A DNA stretch of 64,000 nt from Enoplolaimus lenunculus (lineage: Eukaryota; Nematoda; Enoplea; Enoplida; Thoracostomopsidae): the NCBI GenBank assembly GCA_030248215.1, contig JASANG010000078.1, forward strand, positions 227,759-291,758, read 5' to 3'. Made by a program: the position numbers and the translations under genes. Shown here piece by piece: positions 57,405-64,000 of this stretch; position 1 is the stretch's first letter; each line of letters opens with the position of its first letter. Under the pieces are notes generated by a model that made no database searches, had not been told where the DNA came from, and saw only the letters and a program-made list of their open reading frames with translations.

Positions 57405-58802
57405 TCACATCGGACACCACCATGTTATTCCATGCCAGAATTGGCGACATCCACATTCCGCTGCGGTCATAACGCAAGCTATTGTTAATCCAACGCCAAA
57501 TAGTTTAAAAATAGACGTAAAATGCTTAACAGTCAAAGTAGTAAATGACCCTTGTGAAAAATGTGTTTGAGATTTCGAGCTCTGCTTTCGTTTAATTTCC
57601 GGGCGATGTTGATTTTCGTATTTGTTTCTTAAAATTTCACCATACTGTTTACTTTGAATCAAGTTATGAACATTATGATCGGTCACATATTTGGTCAGAT
57701 CGCCGATTGCGAACGCTTGTTTGATTGCTGTTAATTTGAAGCGCTCCAACGTTTTACGGCAGACAATGTTAAAGTTTAAACCAATCCCTGTTGATTTTTC
57801 ACTCAAAACTAACAGTTGCCGTGAAACGTGTGGTTGGATGGATTCAGAAACATACGTATCCGAAGGAACAGCAAAAAATACAACAGTTGTAACAGGAGTA
57901 CCGTCAGCGGTAACCAGATTTTGGTTTAGGGTTTCTATTAGGATTAAGTTTTCAGTGGTATTCTTGCCATGGAGAGTAAATTCCAAAACGCTTGTTGAAT
58001 TATGGCGGCTTTCAAGAAGCGAAAATAGTTTACGCACTTCAGCGTTTGAATCGAGCCATTGAATTTCTGTTATCCAGTCAGGTACAAAAAGATGACAACG
58101 GAAAGCGATTAGACATTGATGTAAAGTTGTGAAATCTGTGAACGGATTTTCCCACAGTTTAAGGGGTTGGCTAAGGACAACTGCAAGAAGATTGCTTGCA
58201 ACACCTAATACTATGGCTAAAAGCACGCTAAATGCCAAATAACAAACAGTTGAGTTATGGTCTGCATGATCGAAATAATTGTGTCGGTTCTGTGCACGGC
58301 AATTTTGCTGGCGGTGCCTTCCGGGGCAACTTTTTATTTTTTTAACTTTTTGTGATAATTTAACGGCGAACCAAAACAATACAATTCCAGCTAATAGTGC
58401 GATTTGATGCAGTGGCCGTATTATTGCAAACACATTAGCATTACTGTACGCATTCGCAGGCAATTTTTGTGCAATTATTGCGTACTGGCCTGAAATTTGT
58501 GCGACAGGTTCAGTAAAATCTAATCTTAACAAACGGGTTCCTACAGTGATCCCGAAGCAGTCACAGTTCGAAACGTTTTCGTTGAATATTTTTGAAAAGT
58601 CAATGTAGTTGCTTCTGATTTTTCGTAATGCAATTGAAATTCCAAACCAATTTGCAATATTGCTAAAAGCTGAAACTTCCGTACCAAGGTATCCACTGCA
58701 ATTGGTCGGTTCATCAATTGCAGTTGTGTTGCTGTTGCTAGTTTCGAAACATTCGTTCGAGTACGGATAATGTAATTGTGAACATAAATTAATTGTAGTC
58801 AT
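57405..58802 (-). CDS. Divergent ionotropic-glutamate-receptor-like protein, right-arm copy
   Basis: Encodes the same 465 residues as the frame at 45230-46627, without a single amino-acid difference, in the opposite direction. Domain layout as for the left copy: S1 with GTRLLRLDFTEP, first helix, loop without a pore helix, third helix with SNLLAVVLSQP, S2 and last helix. The two genes point towards each other. Perfect identity means a very recent duplication, continuing gene conversion between the arms, or one locus assembled twice. Confidence 0.62.
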   Translation of the reverse strand: MTTINLCSQLHYPYSNECFETSNSNTTAIDEPTNCSGYLGTEVSAFSNIANWFGISIALRKIRSNYIDFSKIFNENVSNCDCFGITVGTRLLRLDFTEPVAQISGQYAIIAQKLPANAYSNANVFAIIRPLHQIALLAGIVLFWFAVKLSQKVKKIKSCPGRHRQQNCRAQNRHNYFDHADHNSTVCYLAFSVLLAIVLGVASNLLAVVLSQPLKLWENPFTDFTTLHQCLIAFRCHLFVPDWITEIQWLDSNAEVRKLFSLLESRHNSTSVLEFTLHGKNTTENLILIETLNQNLVTADGTPVTTVVFFAVPSDTYVSESIQPHVSRQLLVLSEKSTGIGLNFNIVCRKTLERFKLTAIKQAFAIGDLTKYVTDHNVHNLIQSKQYGEILRNKYENQHRPEIKRKQSSKSQTHFSQGSFTTLTVKHFTSIFKLFGVGLTIACVMTAAECGCRQFWHGITWWCPM

Positions 58803-59419
58803 ATTTTTTTAAATTTGTCAAACTAACCTGTACAATCAATCATGCATAATCCTAAAAATGGTTATAACAGTTGCAACGAGAGGCGGCTTTTTGTCAATAG
58901 TCCCTGTCTAGAGATTCTACTTAGCGTCTACTCCCTGCGAACAATGTCAGGATAACATCGACTATCTATTAAGTACATGGAGCACGTTGTCGCATCAGGC
59001 CCTGGTCGTAGCATTGTTTTTCGAAGTTAGTCCTAAAGCGTGAGTGGCCAGTGTTTTCGACTATACGCTCATTATTACGTGGATGATCTATAAATGCAAC
59101 CTTTTACATTAATAAAAATCGTTTCGGCAAATGTTTGAAACGCAAAAACTGTTTAATATAACGTTTTTACACGAGATTTTCTTGAAAAAACACAACGAAT
59201 ACAAAAATTTACAGTTAAAAAATGTTCATACGTCAAGACGTTGGAAATGGCGTCACAACCACGTTTTTTGAGTACAATGACAATCGCACTTTGCTTAATA
59301 ACAGTATCAAAGCGTAATTTGTTTTACGTTACATGGTTGTATAACTTACAAAACACGAGCATAAACCTTTATTGTCCATGCATTTCAAGTGCGGACTTTG
59401 AGTTTAGCTCGCATGGTAT
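58803..59419. other. Upstream region of the right-arm receptor
   Basis: Mirror of 44613-45229, nearly identical; no TATA box or exon that I can defend. A 71-codon frame at 59241-59456 lacks motifs. Confidence 0.4.
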
Positions 59420-60080
59420 TATGCGTGGTGCATGTTATAACTGGGGCAACATGTAACACGTTTTATTCTTAGTACAATAGCGGGTAACATTTTGTACGTA
59501 AGCTGAACCGCCATCATAATTCCAATAATTTGAATTCTCTGCTATACTGATGTGGCATTCATTGTTTGTACTGCAATATCATATGATGTTAGAAATATTG
59601 TCCGTCAATATCAGATGACGTGTTTGAAAATGTCTGCAAGGATGTGGAACACTAGTCTCAATGTCCTGTAGAATATCATACGATACTAAAACTTGAAGTT
59701 TCAGTCATTTATGCTTATGAATATATTTAGGCAAAATTTCCGCCAGAAACAGAATAATAGAAACAAAAATCCCCTGAAGCTACATTATCTGACATTTCAC
59801 CATATTACTAGTGCGCATAAATTACATTGTCCTGCATAATATCTGGTAATATTCAGTAGAATTTCGGAATATCATATGATATTCGCATAAATGTCCTGTG
59901 GCATCATGAGATATATGACTGTTTGTATACGATGATTATTGGAGATCAGGGATTTATAAGCCATAGTCATGTGACATTCGCATTTCGTTTACATAACGCT
60001 ATTCAAGTCACATTTTATGTTGTCGTGAAACAAACATGGACAAAACATGTTCCGAACTGCCCCAGTTATAGCGTGAACGC
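59420..60080 (+). repeat. D-family repeat, right-arm copy
   Basis: Mirror of 43952-44612, with the GTTATAACTGGGGCAACATG and CTGCCCCAGTTATAGCGTG ends. Confidence 0.65.
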
Positions 60081-62329
60081 CGCAATGCTCAAACAGTATC
60101 GAAGTTGTTTGCTTCAAATTTTGCACACTGACAACCTAATAGATGAGAAATATGTGTGCCAAAAGATTTGTCAAAAATTGTGGTTTTAAAAAATTATGAT
60201 TCTTATGCGGGGTTCACATTACTACTTGTGCATTTGGTACCTATCTTATCACCTTAGTCATACTTGGTGACAAGTATTTTCACGATGCCCATATGGGTAA
60301 GTATCAGTACTACATAGCTAGTGGTACTTTCGTTCGAGCTACAAATATGGATAGCTACAAAATTTTGATTACACCCTGTATAGATTGCGGTTTTGTTCAC
60401 AAGATACCCATATGGGTTTTATTTTGGTAGTGGCTGCAGAAACTTTTTAAAATGTTGGTTTCTCGTGTTGTTTTGCTTGTTTGGGTAGCTAGTATTTGTT
60501 CTTTTAAACTTTGTCTAGGGTAAGTCCACATTGCTGGTAGATGTTTTATTTCCATAAATAAATAGTGGATTAAGCATATTCCTGAGCCTAAAACTTAGTG
60601 TAAGTGATGAAAAAGTATACGCCTGTTAAGCCTGTTAAACATAAAGAAAGCAAATATAATCTAAGACCCATAAAGCCACTTTTTTGTTGTTCCAGTTGAA
60701 ATTGGAACAGCTCTGAAAGTAACACGGGTCAAGGTTCGGGCCATATAACTAACTGTGTGTATATTGTACGAATTTTAAGTACTAAAAAGCGAAATTTGTG
60801 AAACGTGGCATGCAAACAGGAAATATCCCATAAATTCTTTATTTACTTACAAAAATTTCTAATTAACAGACAAGTTTTCGCCTTGAAAGTTTCTATAAAT
60901 GCGCAGTTTCACCATCAAATTTTGTTTCACTGCACAAGTGGAACTGAAAGCTGAAAAATTGCTACCAAATTTTGACAAATTCAATTAATCTGGCACGCCC
61001 AAAATAATCAAAATCCAGGTAAAATTTCTTCAATAATAGGTATCTACTGTTAGCGTTACCCTAAACATTTCAAACAGTTTTGCTATCTGCAATATGTTTT
61101 AGAAAACTAATATTATCGACTTTGAAACGACTTTTTACATAAACTATTTGGGTGAAAGCGATAGTTGGGTTGAAAGCAACCGGTGAGATGAAACCAACCG
61201 TTGGAGTGAAAGTAATCGCTGAGGATAAAGCAACCGTTGGGTTGAAATCAACAGTCAGGGTGTAGGAAAAAAGCTGTTAGAATTAAAACCAATCGTTTGG
61301 GGTAAAACAAAACCATTGGGGTGATGGCAAACAATAAGACGAGTTCTAAATTATAGCTCTCAAAACTATACTGGTTTGCAAATACTTGACATATATGTTC
61401 CTACTTACTTAGCCTACGGGGTAAAAAATTTGAAATAAACTGTTTTGATATTTAAGTACCGTTACGAGAATTAAACCGAAAATCCGCAATTGAGATATAA
61501 TGAATATGGCAGCAAACAACAGCCTTTGTTAACGCAACACAGTTTCAGCTTATAAAACGAACAGGATGTCCTTATATCTCTCTATTGTACAGAAGCAAAA
61601 ATTCAGCGAAAGCCTAATTTTAGCACAAAAAGTCTATAGTTTTTAAACTTTATAATGGTTTTGGTTTAAACCAAAGTAATAAATTGTGTAATAAAATACG
61701 GTAAAAGCTTTTTCCAAATTTTGTAATATTGGCACCGGATACGACTTCTAATGCAAGAAGAATTGAAATTTCAAAGTTTGTACCATCAATTTAAGCCATA
61801 ATTGAAACAGGCGTTTATAACGTTTTAGCAACATTTGCTTGCTAACGCACAAAAGCACTCAGAGCCTGAAGCAGCCACCCACATACCACATTTGGAAGAG
61901 ACCCAGCCCTAAAGGGCTCCCACCCTAAACGGTTGAAACAAAAACCGCCGAACTTTAAAATGCGTCTAGTTCGCTCGCAAAATTGGAGACTCCCACCTTG
62001 AAATTGGGGAAGTCGCCACCCCTGTTAGCTCCGATACTGACTGCAATACACATTTCAGAACGTCGGACCAGGGCCCCACCACGATAAAGTGAGAATATGT
62101 AGCACACGTCGTTTTAGCAGAAAGAGTTGGACGCCAAAACTTGAAATCTAACTTTTAGTTTTTTCTGCGAACATTGAGGTTTCTAACGCAAACACTTTTA
62201 AAGTCAATCCATTTATTGAAATATAAAAGTTATTTGCTAAATTATTCATAGTTTCTTTAGCGAATATCTCCGACTTCTATCGAATTACAAACTTTGAATG
62301 CGTGTCTTATGCAACTTCATCAATAATAT
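60081..62329. other. Right-arm spacer without gene
   Basis: Mirror of 41721-43951: decayed T copy at about 60550-60695, degenerate minisatellite units at 61140-61340 (GGTGAAAGCGATAGTTGGGT and similar), otherwise AT-rich. Confidence 0.45.
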
Positions 62330-62745
62330 GCGTACACCAGGTGACTTTTGAGAGGATAGTGCCAATTAGACGGAAGTCAGGGAGCGTCAATATCCTTAAT
62401 GCTAAAGCTGGAAAGCTTCAGTTTTCTGGACACTGAAGCTTTTTGGTTCTTCAGTATCCGAAAGTACGGCAGCTCTTTTGGCTTCAGTATCCACGTATAC
62501 TGAAGCCTTTCCGCTTACAGCCCACGGCACACTGAAGCTAAAAAAGCTTCAGTGTCCGGGTACAATGCAGCCAAAACGCTTCAGTATCCTGAAAAACTGA
62601 AGCCAAAAAACTTTACACACTGAAGCTTTTTTGTCTTTAGTGTACCGGATACTGAGCCAAAAAACTTCAGTATCCAGGATACGGAAGACAAAAAAGCTTC
62701 AGTGTCCAGGATACTGAAATAGCTTTTTGTGCTTAAGGTAAAAAA
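62330..62745. repeat. CTTCAG hairpin satellite, right-arm copy
   Basis: Same array as 41270-41720 in reverse but clearly diverged in unit content and spacing (for example CTGAAGCCTTTCCGCTTACA instead of a clean unit). It is the most divergent part of the two arms. Confidence 0.75.
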
Positions 62746-62850
62746 TTTTGACAGCCAAATAAAGTTTCTAGAGATATAAAATCTCCGAAAGAGTTTCGGT
62801 TTACTGCAAGATTTTCATATCACGTGTAATGTATTTAAACATTTTTAGAC

Positions 62851-63115
62851 ATTAGCTATTGTTAATCAAATGCCCAATAATTTAAAAATAGTCGTAAAAT
62901 GCTTAACAGTCAAAGTAGTAAAACACCCTTGTGAAAAAAGTGTTTTAGACTACGAGCTCTGCTTTCGTTTAAATTCCGGGCAATGTAGATTATCGTATTT
63001 GTTCTGGAAAATTTTGAAATACTGTTTACTAAGAATCGTATTATGAACATTATGATCGGTCAGATATTTAGTCACATCGCCAATTGCGAACGCTTTCCAG
63101 CGTTTCGTAGAAAAT
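62851..63115 (-). pseudogene. Decayed 3' end of the receptor, right-arm copy
   Basis: Mirror of 40945-41207 with the same stop after KRKQSS. It differs by ILSKQYFKIFQNKYDN against the left arm's ILSKQYFKFLRNKYDN, so the arms are not identical here. An S-family end lies beside it (63119-63161). Confidence 0.75.
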
Positions 63116-63708
63116 AACGTTAGGGTTGCGCTATACTTGACGTCCGGCACCGTCCACAATTTAAGCATTGCAATATAAGCAGCATATTTTAAGTATGTAT
63201 TCACCATCTTGGTTCAAATTCATGCAAGCAATTAAATAGCGACGACCATTAACAATCTGCGTATTATACACTAAAAGGTACCTTCGTTTTGTACTTAAGA
63301 TATATTGACCAGAGTTATCTCGTTAATCCTTGTAAACAAGTGAAAAAATTTTTTATCATTTTAAATTCAAGATGAACCTGTTTTACGATTGTATAACCAA
63401 ATCAAGGCCACCGCCGGCCCAAGGTAGCTGAACGTTTGTCTCAAATTGACAACAAGGAATAATGTATAGTTCATTAAAAATTATATCAACATTTAGCTGT
63501 TTCTAATGCCTATATTTTCAGATTATATATCTGACACAGGACCACACTTTGTTACGGTTCTTGCAGTAACGCCAGAATATTTATTAACTTAGCTAAACCA
63601 AAGTCATTTAAAGCTTCGATGTACAATTTTTACATCGTAAACGTATGTGAAGCAAAACTGGATTGGTGAGGTAATGATCGTATTTCAAACTAGGTTACTT
63701 AATGCATC

Positions 63709-63992
63709 AAGCCCTATTTACACGTGCATGTTTTTTGCTGCGAGGACTGGCAGCTGCAAATTGTACGCAGAACTTGCATTTTTTTGATCAGTCAACGTTA
63801 AAGCGACCGCAATAAATTCACAGCGAACTTGCACAGCTGTTCACTCATGTGGATAACCCTCGAAGCTATGATTTTTAATGAATTATTTGCAGCTGCAAGT
63901 TTTTCCAACACGATTTTGGACAAAACTTTGCAAGTGCAGGTTGCAGCTGCAAGTTGTCGCAGGCAACTCTTGCATGTGTGAATACGGCTTAA
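63709..63992. mobile_element. TTAA-type palindromic MITE, right-arm copy
   Basis: Mirror of 40067-40350. The outer TTAA (63989-63992) is kept; the inner one has changed to CATCAAGCCC, so this copy has lost one target-site copy. Confidence 0.7.
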
Positions 63993-64000
63993 TTGTCTTT

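Larger units (their letters stand above)
54800..64000 (-). repeat. Right arm of the giant inverted repeat
   Basis: Collinear with 40058-49180 in reverse and probably continues past the window end, because the match is still good at base 64000. Near the centre the arms are almost identical; towards the outside they differ by substitutions and short replacements (for instance 62,080-62,110 against 41,920-41,960, and 63,270-63,345 against 40,690-40,780). Confidence 0.95.

Overview
The window reads as nuclear DNA of a nematode. Three things support this: a two-exon cuticle collagen with the N-terminal cuticle domain, an RTRR processing site and a C-terminal [10 protein letters not shown] cysteine block; many short arrays of the nematode telomere motif TTAGGC; and AT-rich, intron-bearing genes buried in short transposon debris. 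I could not decide the lineage further.

Left half (1-40,050). There are three host genes. A flavin-containing monooxygenase (minus strand, 2391-9014) could be followed through seven exons into one open frame of 561 codons. An MFSD6-like major facilitator (minus, 15172-18213, two exons, 749 codons) has a long threonine-rich loop. A cuticle collagen (plus, 35661-38525, two exons, 297 codons) follows. The rest is gene-poor and packed with at least eight families of short inverted-repeat elements (MITE-like), called here T, M, K, N, G, S, C and D, plus other dispersed repeats. Family T carries telomere-like TTAGGC blocks inside hAT-like ends. Family M has GAGTTGA-rich ends and TA target sites. 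Family K is about 340 bp with 7-bp target duplications.

Right half (40,058-64,000). This is one giant inverted repeat: about 9.1 kb on the left (40,058-49,180) is repeated in reverse on the right (54,800 to the window end, probably further). Each arm carries the same intact 465-codon ionotropic-glutamate-receptor-like gene, a decayed copy of that gene's 3' end, an OTU-domain remnant, a D-family repeat, a CTTCAG hairpin satellite and a TTAA-flanked MITE. The centre (49,180-54,800) holds an 18-bp minisatellite on both sides, a 5'-truncated piggyBac transposase on the left side only, and a 1.7-kb stretch on the right almost without cytosine. The piggyBac frame fails just where this odd stretch starts, so the centre is either a real palindrome apex or a fold-back join in the assembly.

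The host genes do not form a pathway: a detoxification enzyme, a membrane transporter, a structural cuticle protein and a divergent receptor. Introns of the oxidase and the collagen are filled with MITEs, which explains much of their length.
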